From Gaoshiqia hydrogeniformans (GTDB lineage: Bacteria > Bacteroidota > Bacteroidia > Bacteroidales > Prolixibacteraceae), in assembly GCF_049347105.1 (NCBI RefSeq), contig NZ_CP186334.1, positions 2,418,001-2,482,000 on the forward strand: a stretch of 64,000 nucleotides of DNA, in the 5' to 3' direction. Below are positions 45,267 through 54,790 of this stretch, in pieces. The notes beneath the pieces were generated by a model. That model worked only from the letters and a program-made list of their open reading frames with translations, was not told the origin of the DNA and did no database searches. Numbering within the stretch: the first letter of the stretch is position 1; every line of letters starts with the position of its first letter. The position numbers and the translations under genes were made by a program.

Positions 45267-48200
45267 TTATAGGTTAATCGCTACTCCTAATGAAATGCTT
45301 TTGCTAAGCGGATATTTTTTCCCGTCTGAGCTGCCCATTTCCGGATCCCAAAGCTTGAACCTGGAGAACGTCAGCAGGTTGGTACCGATGAAGAAGATAC
45401 GGACTTCATTAAAATGGGCTCTGTTAACCAGAGTCTTGGGCAGTGTGTAACCGATATCCAAGGTCTTGAGGCGTATATAAGAACTGTTCCTCAGCCAGTA
45501 TGTAGATTGCCTGTAATTATTACTATTAGCACCGTATGTCAAACGGGGATAATCAGCATTCGGGTCCTCAGTTGCCGGATCACCGGAAATCTCAGCAGAG
45601 ATCCAGCGATTCGAGTTGGCCATATCTTTTAATACATTTCCCCAGCCGTCGCCTAAGCTAAACATGTAAACCGTGGAACCATTAATGAAATAGGTCGATT
45701 TCCCCACTCCCTGAAAATGCGCGCTGATATTGAACCCTTTCCATCTAGCGGAAGAGCCGAATCCGTAGGTTAAATTAGGTCTGGTAGTAGCTCCGATGGA
45801 CACTATATCATCGTCGTTAATAACGCCGTCTCCGTTAACATCCTTGTATTTGATGTCACCCGGCATCACCTCGCCATAGGTTTGCCTCGGACTGTTCCTG
45901 ATATCATCATAATCTTTGAACAGGCCCAAAGAAACCAGTCCTCTGGCTTGGTTCACCCGATGGCCTTTCTGCATTTTGTACCAGTAAACTGTATTCTCTT
46001 CATCCCGTTCGATAATTTCATTTTTTCCATAGGTCATATTACCACGCAGGGTCAGGTTTATCTCTCCTAATTTTTGCTTGAGTGTAAAGTTCCCGTCGAA
46101 TCCCCGGGCTTCCACGATACCTACATTCGCTGATGGATTGTTCTCTAAACCCGCCGACCACGGGAGATAATTACGTGTCATGTAAATTCCGTCTCGACGT
46201 TCCTTAAAATAATCGACCGCTCCCGACAATTTGTCGTCAAACAACGAAAAATCGATCCCTAAATCCTGTTTGGTAGCAACCTCCCACGAAACGTTTGGCG
46301 AAGCTAGAGTAGAATAACGCATACCTCCGTAATACCTGTCAAAGTTATAGTCTGCGAATTGGTAACCGCCGCTGGGATTATTATCTGTTGTCATGGTTTC
46401 AATGGTATACAAATAGGGAAACCGGATATCACCCAGGTTATCGTTACCTGTTTTACCGTAGGAATAACGGATCTTCAGCATATTGATCCACGTCAGCTTC
46501 TTCATGAAAGGCTCTCCTGACAGATTCCAGGCCCCTGAAACAGCCGGGAAGAAACCAAAACGATTATCTTTATGGAAGTTTTCCGAACCGGTATATCCGA
46601 AATTGAAATCAATAAAATAACGGAGTTTCCAGTTATAGTTGGCACGACCCGCTAATCCCTGATTGCGTCGGGAGATCCCGTTTTTAAGATCAGCACCGAT
46701 ATTCTGGGTCTGTATCTTGGCTGCCTGGTTATATTTTACAACGCCTCCGACACGATGCCCTCCGAATCCGCGATCGTAGTGCATCTCCCACTCAAAGAAT
46801 TCTCTTCTGTCCCCTTGTGAAGCTGAGCTTTGTGTCATCTTTACTTCCTCTGCCACCCGGTCAAAGATCAATTCACCTTCCTGAGAGCGATAACGTTTGG
46901 CTAACCACAGTTCCGGATTCTTCCTTCGTGTAATATCGTTGTAGTTATTTGTGTCGTATCCGAATCGTCCGACAAACCGGAGGCCTTTGCTGATGAAATC
47001 CAACTTTTGCTCCAAAGATAAGTTTGTTTGAACGTTATTCCTCCAATTTTCCCTGTACCCGGTCATAGTTGCCTGCACCCAAGGATTGAAGCGGTCTCCT
47101 CCGTCATTTCCATAAGCGGGCACCTTCCCATCGGAATAAAGTTGGGGCACCATAATCGAGTTATATCCCATCAGAGAGGTCCAGATCGCATCGCTTCCTA
47201 CCCCCGGATCATTTTGCTTTTGCAATGAGCCGGAAATGCCCGCTTTCAACAGGGTTGTCTTGGTAATATCCACATCGATATTCATGCGGTATGTCCATTT
47301 TCTGAAGTTGGCATTGGTGTTATAATCTTTCAATGCCTGGTCTGTTTTGTACATACCCTGCTGGCTCTGATAGCTTCCGGATATAAAATAACGGGCTGTT
47401 CTTCCGCCTCCGTTCATATTCAATGCAGAACGCGTACTCCAGGCCCAATCCCTCAGTATTTGATCCATCCAGTCTACATTGGGATATAAATCGGGGTCTA
47501 ATCCCAACCGGAATAACTCCAGTTCTTCCGGTTGATAGAGCGGTTCCTGGTTGCGGGTAATTTTCGCTTCGTTGGCCATAGAGGCATACGTATAGCCGTC
47601 TACAAATTCCGGAAGTTTGGTGAACATATTGTAAAATCCTTCTGTCTTCGCACTGATATTGATTTTTCCATCCTTACCCCGCCTTGTATTAATCAGGATA
47701 ACCCCATTGGCGCCCTTGCTACCATAGATAGCAGTAGCGGAGGCATCTTTCAATACACTGAACGACTCAATGTCTTCCACATTGACCTCGTTCAGATCGC
47801 GCTCAAAACCATCGACTAACACCAGTGCAGCGGTGTTGGCGCCAAAAGTGGAAATACTCCGTATCCAGAATTCGGAAACACTGCCGGGGCGCCCGGAAGT
47901 TTGCATCGCCATAATACCCGGAACAACTCCTGCCAACCCGTCTGCTATGGATGTGGTTGGGTTTGACTTCAGTTCCTCGACATCGATACTCGTGATTGCA
48001 CCGGTAACAGCTACCTTTCGCTGTGCGCCGGTGGCTGTAATAACGACCTCTTCAAGCACACTGCCATCCGACTCTTTCATGGTGACATTAACTATCCGTT
48101 GCTCTTTGATCAATACCTTTTGCGTGTCAAAACCGATATAAGAAAAAACCAGTGTATGGTATGCGGGCACTTTTATCGAATACTGTCCGTTACCATCGGT

Positions 48201-48365
48201 TATGGTTCCCAATCCCGGCATATCGGCTACCGATACATTTAAACCAGGCAAAGGCTCCCTGTTTGCATCGGTCACGACTCCGGTTACCGTAACATTCTCC
48301 TGTGCTAAAGCACCTGCCGAAAAGCCAATTAATAACAAACAGGTCAGTAAAAAATTCTTCATCAT
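45267..48365 (-). CDS. SusC/RagA family TonB-dependent receptor of the PUL
   Basis: 1032 residues. Signal peptide (MMKNFLLTCLLLIGFSAGALAQ), regulatory-like beta-sandwich at 25-105 (VTVTGVVTDANREPLPGLNVSV), plug at 110-230 (VLEEVVITATGAQRKVAVTGAITSID, FSVLKDASATAIYGSKGANGVILINTRRG), barrel to the C-terminus (FRLGLDPDLYPNVDWMDQILRDWAWSTRSALNMNGG and onward; final SISLGVAINL). It imports oligosaccharides with the adjacent SusD. It lies 12 bp after the TIG/NHL gene and 12 bp before SusD, so the five genes form a tight operon. Confidence 0.96.
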   Translation of the reverse strand: MMKNFLLTCLLLIGFSAGALAQENVTVTGVVTDANREPLPGLNVSVADMPGLGTITDGNGQYSIKVPAYHTLVFSYIGFDTQKVLIKEQRIVNVTMKESDGSVLEEVVITATGAQRKVAVTGAITSIDVEELKSNPTTSIADGLAGVVPGIMAMQTSGRPGSVSEFWIRSISTFGANTAALVLVDGFERDLNEVNVEDIESFSVLKDASATAIYGSKGANGVILINTRRGKDGKINISAKTEGFYNMFTKLPEFVDGYTYASMANEAKITRNQEPLYQPEELELFRLGLDPDLYPNVDWMDQILRDWAWSTRSALNMNGGGRTARYFISGSYQSQQGMYKTDQALKDYNTNANFRKWTYRMNIDVDITKTTLLKAGISGSLQKQNDPGVGSDAIWTSLMGYNSIMVPQLYSDGKVPAYGNDGGDRFNPWVQATMTGYRENWRNNVQTNLSLEQKLDFISKGLRFVGRFGYDTNNYNDITRRKNPELWLAKRYRSQEGELIFDRVAEEVKMTQSSASQGDRREFFEWEMHYDRGFGGHRVGGVVKYNQAAKIQTQNIGADLKNGISRRNQGLAGRANYNWKLRYFIDFNFGYTGSENFHKDNRFGFFPAVSGAWNLSGEPFMKKLTWINMLKIRYSYGKTGNDNLGDIRFPYLYTIETMTTDNNPSGGYQFADYNFDRYYGGMRYSTLASPNVSWEVATKQDLGIDFSLFDDKLSGAVDYFKERRDGIYMTRNYLPWSAGLENNPSANVGIVEARGFDGNFTLKQKLGEINLTLRGNMTYGKNEIIERDEENTVYWYKMQKGHRVNQARGLVSLGLFKDYDDIRNSPRQTYGEVMPGDIKYKDVNGDGVINDDDIVSIGATTRPNLTYGFGSSARWKGFNISAHFQGVGKSTYFINGSTVYMFSLGDGWGNVLKDMANSNRWISAEISGDPATEDPNADYPRLTYGANSNNYRQSTYWLRNSSYIRLKTLDIGYTLPKTLVNRAHFNEVRIFFIGTNLLTFSRFKLWDPEMGSSDGKKYPLSKSISLGVAINL

Positions 48366-48376
48366 AGGTTTATCAT

Positions 48377-49726
48377 TTAGTATTCTTCTTCATAACCGAT
48401 TTTGCGGATAAGATAATTACCTGTATCCCCTACATAAAAACATTGTCTCGATTCATCGTAAACGATCGATTCAGGACTGTTGAACCGAGCTTCCAGGCGG
48501 AGATCCCCGTCGTTATACCCTGAGGTGCCGTTATTGCCCCGTCCTGCGTATGTTTCGACTCTTCCCTGAGGGGTCAGTTTACGTATGGCGTGATTACCCT
48601 TATCGCAGAAATAAAAATCATATTCGTCTTCCAGTCCTTCGTTCTCCGGGTTTTTTACAAATACGCCCTGCATGGGCCAGTTCAAACGGGCGCTGCTTCC
48701 CACTCCGTCGGCGTATCCTGAGGTAGCTGCCGCTCCGCATACCAGGTAGGGTATCGTAAACGTTTTTCTTTCCCGGTCATATTCAGTACGCATAATATAA
48801 TGCCTCTCGCTTTCAACGAGATAAGCATAATCGCCTGTAGGATGTATAATCAAAAGAAAATGCACGCCGGCATACGGGTTTTGGAATACCGTCGTCAATG
48901 CGCCGGTTTCAAAATCATAGCGTTGCACATCGCCTGCCCTGAACCGGGTGAAGTACATCTCGCCGTTTACAGGGTGCGTTGCAGAAGTTTTAACTCCCCG
49001 ACCAAGACAGATGTCATTTCTGGTGTTGAAGCCGGAGGCGCGGGTAAACAGGAAAAGGCCTGTGGCGGCATCGCTGCCCTGGTCTCGTGAGACGATCATA
49101 TCGCCGTCCAGCTTCCAGTTTACGGATGACACATTATCAATATTCGTCGTAAAAGTACTCACATATCTGTTCTCAAAATCGATCCGACGGGTGCCTTTAG
49201 TCTGACAGGCCACATACAGGTGATTGGGATTTTGGTTATCAAAGGAGAGCCACCTCATATTCTGAAAAGAACCGCAGTCTTCAAACGGACCATCTTTTCT
49301 TACCAGTTCGGATTCTTTCTCGACATACTTTCCCAGAAAAGTTGATACCAGCAGTTTCTTTTCGTAAATGAAATGAGATACTGCTACCGTACGGGTTATT
49401 TCTTCACCGTCGTCACCAAGGATGATTATTTCAATTTCTCCGCTGTATGCGCCTACCGGAACCATGCAATGCAAGGCTTGGTTTTTCACACCTACAACTT
49501 TGGCTTCTCGCCCTCCGATTGTCACTTTGATTTTGGAAATGTCATTTCCAAAATTATCGCCGTAGAGAATCAGACGAGTGCCCAATCCGCCCTCTTTGGG
49601 GGTAAAATCACTGATAAGCACCGGCTTATCCGGATCAAAATGATCTCCCTGCTCTTCGTTCTCGTCTTTACACGATACACAAAGAACGATCAGTATCAGC
49701 AACATCTGCCAATACCTGTTTTTCAT
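48377..49726 (-). CDS. IPT/TIG domain and NHL-repeat lipoprotein
   Basis: 449 residues from MKNRYWQMLLILIVLCVSC (lipid Cys19). The IPT/TIG immunoglobulin-like domain is at about 30-115 (PVLISDFTPKEGGLGTRLILYGDNFGNDISKIKVTIGG). An NHL-type beta-propeller follows (YADGVGSSARLNWPMQGVFV, YFCDKGNHAIRKLTPQGRVETYAG, FYVGDTGNYLIRKIG). These are typical surface glycan-binding or scaffold proteins of Bacteroidota PULs. It is directly upstream of SusC, an unusual position, since such lipoproteins usually follow SusD. Confidence 0.88.
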   Translation of the reverse strand: MKNRYWQMLLILIVLCVSCKDENEEQGDHFDPDKPVLISDFTPKEGGLGTRLILYGDNFGNDISKIKVTIGGREAKVVGVKNQALHCMVPVGAYSGEIEIIILGDDGEEITRTVAVSHFIYEKKLLVSTFLGKYVEKESELVRKDGPFEDCGSFQNMRWLSFDNQNPNHLYVACQTKGTRRIDFENRYVSTFTTNIDNVSSVNWKLDGDMIVSRDQGSDAATGLFLFTRASGFNTRNDICLGRGVKTSATHPVNGEMYFTRFRAGDVQRYDFETGALTTVFQNPYAGVHFLLIIHPTGDYAYLVESERHYIMRTEYDRERKTFTIPYLVCGAAATSGYADGVGSSARLNWPMQGVFVKNPENEGLEDEYDFYFCDKGNHAIRKLTPQGRVETYAGRGNNGTSGYNDGDLRLEARFNSPESIVYDESRQCFYVGDTGNYLIRKIGYEEEY

Positions 49727-49826
49727 GTTAAATTCAATTTGCATAGATTTTAATTTTAGTTTGTCTGCAATTGGTTTGTTTTCATTTTGACATATCTATA
49801 TGTTATACGGGGATAATAAAACCTCA

Positions 49827-50927
49827 CTATTTTTCCAGAAGGGCATTGGCGCACCAGAGATATGGGGCTTGCCCGTGAAAATCTCCCGCAAGGCGCGGGC
49901 GTTCATAATAGTATTGCTTATCGTTCTTTTTACCCGTTCCGACACAAACTTCGGTTACATTATTCCGCTCATCGATATACGGAACCATGGCTAACCAGGC
50001 TTTTCGTGCTGCAGGCGCATACTCCCCAGCGTCTAACCATCCTTGCCGCGTACCTGTAATAAATGCATAGGCAAACATGGCTGACCCGGATGTTTCTACC
50101 CAACAATCCGGCTCGTCAATCAATTGATTCCACATGCCGTCCGGCCTCTGATAACTTTTCAGGTTTTGCATCATGGACAGGTAGCCTTCCATAATGCGCG
50201 GACGCTCCTTGTGGTCTTTGGGCAACGCTCGAAGCAGGTCGGCCATACCTACGGCCATCCAGCCATCTCCCCGCGCCCAATAATAAGGAACGTCCGGAGC
50301 GTGATAAAAGAGGCCGTTGGGACGTTGCAATTCGTCCAGATAAAGTACCATTTCTTTGGCTGCCCTGTCAAGATACTTGGGATCGCCGGTCACTTTATAC
50401 GCTTCTTTTTGCACAACGGTAATCATATACATATCGTCAATCCACAGGCGCGTTTGCCACGAATACCCCTTGTCGGCCCACGCTTTCTCTTCGGGTTTTG
50501 CATTCTGCGGAACTTCCCATTGGGTGTCGGCGTAGGCCAGCCCCATATCCAGATACCGTTTATCTTTGGTTGCCTGATAAAGTTTCAGGGCAATGCTCCC
50601 AAACATATTGTAGTCTACATGGTTCATGGGAGGCAACAACACTTTCTCACGGGTAAACAGGGGCTCAAATCTGCTCTGCAAGAGTTGAACGAGTTCCTGA
50701 TCCTTTGTTATCAAAGCATAATCGATCGCTCCGTTCCATGTACACACCTCGGCATAGTGAATGTATTTGCCGGCATAAAGGTCGTGCTTGGCACCTATAA
50801 AGTGATATGCCAGACGCTTGCCCGCCTCTTCAGGAGAATATTTTTCAGGGAACTCCTGTAACAGGTCAATCTGAGCAAATAAATGAAAAGGGAGAAAACA
50901 CAATAATAACAATACGTTTTTTTGCAT
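49827..50927 (-). CDS. Glycoside hydrolase family 105 (unsaturated uronyl hydrolase)
   Basis: 366 residues from ATG 50927 (MQKNVLLLLCFLPFHLFAQ, signal peptide). An (alpha/alpha)6 barrel. The catalytic region is WQTRLWIDDMYMITVVQKEAY with the Asp pair, PYYWARGDGWMAVGMADLLR, and WVETSGSAMFAYAFITGTRQGW. It removes unsaturated galacturonyl or glucuronyl residues left by polysaccharide lyases on rhamnogalacturonan or arabinogalactan-type glycans. It is first in the minus-strand PUL arm, 100 bp ahead of the TIG/NHL gene. Base composition is closer to the rest of the chromosome than to the AT-richer operon behind it. Confidence 0.93.
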   Translation of the reverse strand: MQKNVLLLLCFLPFHLFAQIDLLQEFPEKYSPEEAGKRLAYHFIGAKHDLYAGKYIHYAEVCTWNGAIDYALITKDQELVQLLQSRFEPLFTREKVLLPPMNHVDYNMFGSIALKLYQATKDKRYLDMGLAYADTQWEVPQNAKPEEKAWADKGYSWQTRLWIDDMYMITVVQKEAYKVTGDPKYLDRAAKEMVLYLDELQRPNGLFYHAPDVPYYWARGDGWMAVGMADLLRALPKDHKERPRIMEGYLSMMQNLKSYQRPDGMWNQLIDEPDCWVETSGSAMFAYAFITGTRQGWLDAGEYAPAARKAWLAMVPYIDERNNVTEVCVGTGKKNDKQYYYERPRLAGDFHGQAPYLWCANALLEK

Positions 50928-51139
50928 ACGGTTCTTTTTTAATAAATGATCCCGAAACTGGCTTCTAAGAATCATTAGGGTTAATTAATTTTTAGTGAAG
51001 GTCAGGTCTGGTAGCCTTACCAAATCTTGCCGGTTAAAAATACAGTCAGCAAAAAATGGAAACCTGAAATAACCGGTCAAAAAAAGATAATGACAGTTCA
51101 ATAATGGCAGAAATTCATGTCAGGATCAAACAAAAAAAT

Positions 51140-51147
51140 TACCTTTG
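51140..51147 (+). promoter_or_regulatory. -7 element of the divergent PUL arm
   Basis: TACCTTTG, an exact TAnnTTTG match, 22 bp ahead of the GH43-like start. A -33 TTG is not evident, which would fit an activator-dependent promoter such as an HTCS target. Confidence 0.5.
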
Positions 51148-51168
51148 TTTGCCATAATGCCTATTGTT

Positions 51169-52284
51169 ATGGAATCAACGAGCAGATATTTAGTAACTTA
51201 TCTATTAATAGCGGGTTTTTCAATTTCGTGTAACAGCAAGAAGCCGGTTCAGCAAGATGTAGCCAATGCGCTGGATAAAACTTATTCCAATCCTTTACTT
51301 CATTCCGGAGCCCGCCCGTGGGCGACTTGGTACAAGGATCACTACTACTATTTTCAGGATGCTGACGATAGGATCACAATGTGGAAAACTCCGGATATTA
51401 CCGATCTGAAAAATGCTCCGAAAAAAGAGGTATGGATTCCCCGGGATGAAAAAAATGCCTCTCACCTTTGGGCACCCGAAATGTACCGGATCGATAATAA
51501 ATGGTACATCTATTTTGCCGCCGATGACGGCAATACAGACAATCACCAGATTTATGTCGTCGAGAATAGCTCAGACGATCCGTTCGAAGGGGAGTTTACG
51601 ATGAAAGGGCGTATCAAAACAGATAATGACAATAGCTGGGGAATTCATGCCAGTGTGTTTCAGCATCAAAGCGAATGGTACATGATCTGGTCGGGCTGGC
51701 AAACCCGGCGGGTAGAAGCCGAAACACAATGCATCTATATCGCCCGATTGGAAAACCCGTGGACGCTGGCTTCGGAAAGAATCCTGATTTCGAAACCCGA
51801 ATACGAATGGGAACGGCAATGGATCAATCCTGATGGCAGCAAAACGGGCTATCCGATTTATGTGAACGAAGATCCGCAGTGTTTTTATACCAGGGACAAA
51901 AGTAAGGTTCTGATTTATTACTCTGCCAGCGGGACCTGGACGCCTTATTACACGGTGGGCATGTTGTACGCCGATGCAAATGCTAATTTGCTCAACCCGG
52001 CCTCCTGGCAAAAATCGAATAAACCTGTTTTTAAACAAAATCCAGACAATCAGGTGTTTTCAACAGGATCTCCTTGTTTTATTCCTTCTCCTGACGGAAC
52101 GGAGACTTACTTTCTTTATCAGGCCCGGGCAACCGAAAAAGAACCTTATGGCTCCCTGCCTTCCAGAGATACCGACACCCGTTCGCCTCGCTTGCAGAAA
52201 ATGACCTGGGATGATCAGGGCTTTCCTGTTTTCGGAGAAGCCTTGTCTGAAATTGAAAAAATTGACAAACCATCGGGCCTATAA
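51169..52284 (+). CDS. GH43-like lipoprotein, catalytic base possibly lost
   Basis: 371 residues from ATG 51169 (an ATG at 51157 is possible). Lipobox near Cys21 (GFSISC). A five-bladed GH43-type propeller: YSNPLLHSGARPWATWYKDHYYYFQD at blade 1, HLWAPEMYRIDNKWYIYFAADDG, SWGIHASVFQHQSEWYMIWSGW, VYTRDKSKVLIYY-like blade 4, and SPRLQKMTWDDQGFPVFG near the end. In most relatives the first blade carries the catalytic base Asp in an S-G-x-D-P-W motif; here it reads SGARPW. The Glu in APEMYR and the Asp in blade 3-4 may remain. It may be an inactive binding protein or have shifted chemistry. Followed 15 bp later by the second DUF4965 gene. Confidence 0.8.
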   Translation: MESTSRYLVTYLLIAGFSISCNSKKPVQQDVANALDKTYSNPLLHSGARPWATWYKDHYYYFQDADDRITMWKTPDITDLKNAPKKEVWIPRDEKNASHLWAPEMYRIDNKWYIYFAADDGNTDNHQIYVVENSSDDPFEGEFTMKGRIKTDNDNSWGIHASVFQHQSEWYMIWSGWQTRRVEAETQCIYIARLENPWTLASERILISKPEYEWERQWINPDGSKTGYPIYVNEDPQCFYTRDKSKVLIYYSASGTWTPYYTVGMLYADANANLLNPASWQKSNKPVFKQNPDNQVFSTGSPCFIPSPDGTETYFLYQARATEKEPYGSLPSRDTDTRSPRLQKMTWDDQGFPVFGEALSEIEKIDKPSGL

Positions 52285-52299
52285 TGCCTTAGCAAATAC

Positions 52300-54780
52300 A
52301 TGAAACAGCCGATTTACCTGATTTACCTGATCTGCCTCCTGACCGCCTCGGGATGCGGGAAATATGAAAAACAGGATGTTTTAAGGAATAACCTCCGTGC
52401 TCCGGCCTATCCGTTGGTCACTATCGACCCCTATACCAGCGCTTGGTCGATGACCGATAAACTCTACGACCAACCGGTCAAACATTGGACAGGAAAAGAG
52501 TTCCCGCTGACTGGAGCAATTCGTGTTGACGGAAAGACTTATCGGTTTATGGGAACCGAACAAAGCCCCGTGAAAAAAATTGCGCCAATGTCAACGGAGA
52601 AAGCCTGGACCGGAAAATACCGGGTCGATGATCCCGGAGAAGGATGGGAAAAACCGGACTTTAATGACACTTCGTGGATAGAAGGCGAGGCTGCCTTTGG
52701 TACTCCCACTGAAGAAAACATAAATACCCCGTGGCAAACTCCGGAAATATGGATTCGCAGGTCTATCCAAATCAAGGAAGATCTGTCAGAGAAAAAGATT
52801 TTTCTGAAATATTCGCACGACGACATTTTCGAACTATATATCAATGGAATCCTTATTATTAAGACCGGATATGAATGGAACAAGAACGTCATTGTAAGTT
52901 TACCTGACGAAGTAAAAAGTACATTGAAGCCAGGACAAACAGTCATTGCTGCCAATTGTTACAACAAAACAGGAGGAGGTCTGGTCGATTTCGGCCTTTA
53001 TGCTGAGGATGAAATCGGTACCTGCCTATCTCAAACCGCAGTGCAGCAATCGGCTGATGTACAGGCTACTCAGACCCATTATACATTCGAGTGTGGCAGA
53101 GTAGAACTGAAACTATCCTTTCTGGCCCCCTTGCTGTTGAATCAGTTGGATTTGATCTCGAGACCTGTCAATTACATTTATTATAACGTGCGTTCGCTCG
53201 ACGGGGAAAAGCATGATGTACAAATCTATTTTGAAGCCTCGCCCAACTGGGCACTAAATATTCCTTCGCAGGAAAACAGAGGCGGAGGCTTTGAAAAAGA
53301 CGGGCTGCTGTTCTTGAAAACAGGAAGTGTAAAGCAAAAAGTGCTTGGCAAACGAGGTGACAACATCCGGATCGACTGGGGATACTTTTACCTGAGCAGT
53401 GAAAAAACGAACAGTTATTACCAAACCGGCAACCCGTATCGGATGCGCCATGAATTTGCCCAAAGCGGGAATCTTTCAGGCGATGTTGTGCCGAAAGAAG
53501 ACGCGAGCCTGGCCCTCTCCCGGTCATTGGGAAACACCCGGTCAGCTTCGGGAAAGATCATGATTGGTTACGATGATCTTTACTCGATGCATTACTTCGG
53601 GGAGAACCTTCGCCCCTACTGGAACAAAAACGGGGATAGAACCATCGAGCAGGCATTTGCCCAGGCGAATCGCGACTTCGGCGAATTACGCGGCCGTTGC
53701 AGCCGGTTCGACTATCGTTTAATGCTTGACGCCTGGAACGCCGGGGGAAAAGAGTATGCCGAACTTTGCGCCCTGGCTTATCGTCAGTCCATATCCGCAC
53801 ATAAACTGGCGGAATCGCCCGAAGGAGAGCTTCTTTTCTTATCAAAAGAGAACTACAGCAACGGAATGATGGGCACGGTCGATGTCGCCCACCCCTCCGC
53901 TCCTTTGTTTTTATCATATAATCCTGTATTGGCAAAAGGTATGCTAAATCCCATCTTTTATTACTGCAAAAGCGACAAATGGAACAAACCCTTTCCTGCT
54001 CACGATATCGGCACCTACCCTTGGGCTACCGGCCAAAACTACCGAGGCGATATGCCGGTAGAAGAGTCGGGGAATATGCTGATTCTCACCGCTGCCATTG
54101 CCGCTACGGAAGGCCATGCCCGGTATGCCGAAAAACACTGGGACATCCTCACGGTCTGGGCCGATTACCTGCTCGCGAACGGGCTTGATCCGGAGAACCA
54201 GCTTTGTACCGACGACTTTACCGGGCACCTCGTGCATAACGTTAACCTCTCGGTAAAAGCGATCATCGGTATTGCCTGCTACGGAAAACTGGCCAAAATG
54301 CTGGGAAAGGATGAGGTGGCTGAAAAATATACTTCGGAAGCCAAACGCATGGCCGGCGAATGGGTGAAAATGGCCGACGACGGCGACCATTACCGCCTGA
54401 CCTTTGACCAGCCCGGAACCTGGAGCCAAAAGTACAACCTGGTTTGGGACAAGCTGCTGAAACTGGATGTCTTCCCCGCTGAAGTAGCACAAAAAGAAAT
54501 GGCTTATTACCTCACCAAACAGAATACTTACGGCTTACCGCTCGACAGCCGAAGAAATTATACCAAAGCCGACTGGGTTGTCTGGACTGCAGCCTTAAGC
54601 AACGACCAGGAGACTTTTCAAAAGCTGATCCATCCGCTGCACCGGTTTATGAATGAAACAACCGACCGGGTCCCGATGTCCGACTGGTACCACACCGACA
54701 GCAAACGACATGTCGGGTTCAGGGCCCGCTCGGTTGTCGGCGGGTATTACATCAGGCTGCTGGAAGAACGGCTTCGGTAA
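52300..54780 (+). CDS. DUF4965/DUF5127/DUF1793 enzyme ('glutaminase family'), copy 2
   Basis: 826 residues. Lipoprotein signal MKQPIYLIYLICLLTASGC. Same domain order as the copy at 37562-40060: DUF4964 start (APAYPLVTIDPYTSAWSMTD), inserted jelly-roll (YSHDDIFELYINGILIIKTGYEW), DUF5127/DUF4965, and the helical C-terminal part (LCTDDFTGHLVHNVNLSVKAIIGIACYGKLAKM). The C-terminal halves of the two copies are nearly the same, while the jelly-roll and middle parts differ more, suggesting partial gene conversion. Forms an operon with the GH43-like gene. The last 190 bp recur at 55402-55594. Confidence 0.88.
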   Translation: MKQPIYLIYLICLLTASGCGKYEKQDVLRNNLRAPAYPLVTIDPYTSAWSMTDKLYDQPVKHWTGKEFPLTGAIRVDGKTYRFMGTEQSPVKKIAPMSTEKAWTGKYRVDDPGEGWEKPDFNDTSWIEGEAAFGTPTEENINTPWQTPEIWIRRSIQIKEDLSEKKIFLKYSHDDIFELYINGILIIKTGYEWNKNVIVSLPDEVKSTLKPGQTVIAANCYNKTGGGLVDFGLYAEDEIGTCLSQTAVQQSADVQATQTHYTFECGRVELKLSFLAPLLLNQLDLISRPVNYIYYNVRSLDGEKHDVQIYFEASPNWALNIPSQENRGGGFEKDGLLFLKTGSVKQKVLGKRGDNIRIDWGYFYLSSEKTNSYYQTGNPYRMRHEFAQSGNLSGDVVPKEDASLALSRSLGNTRSASGKIMIGYDDLYSMHYFGENLRPYWNKNGDRTIEQAFAQANRDFGELRGRCSRFDYRLMLDAWNAGGKEYAELCALAYRQSISAHKLAESPEGELLFLSKENYSNGMMGTVDVAHPSAPLFLSYNPVLAKGMLNPIFYYCKSDKWNKPFPAHDIGTYPWATGQNYRGDMPVEESGNMLILTAAIAATEGHARYAEKHWDILTVWADYLLANGLDPENQLCTDDFTGHLVHNVNLSVKAIIGIACYGKLAKMLGKDEVAEKYTSEAKRMAGEWVKMADDGDHYRLTFDQPGTWSQKYNLVWDKLLKLDVFPAEVAQKEMAYYLTKQNTYGLPLDSRRNYTKADWVVWTAALSNDQETFQKLIHPLHRFMNETTDRVPMSDWYHTDSKRHVGFRARSVVGGYYIRLLEERLR

Positions 54781-54790
54781 CGATTAACTT

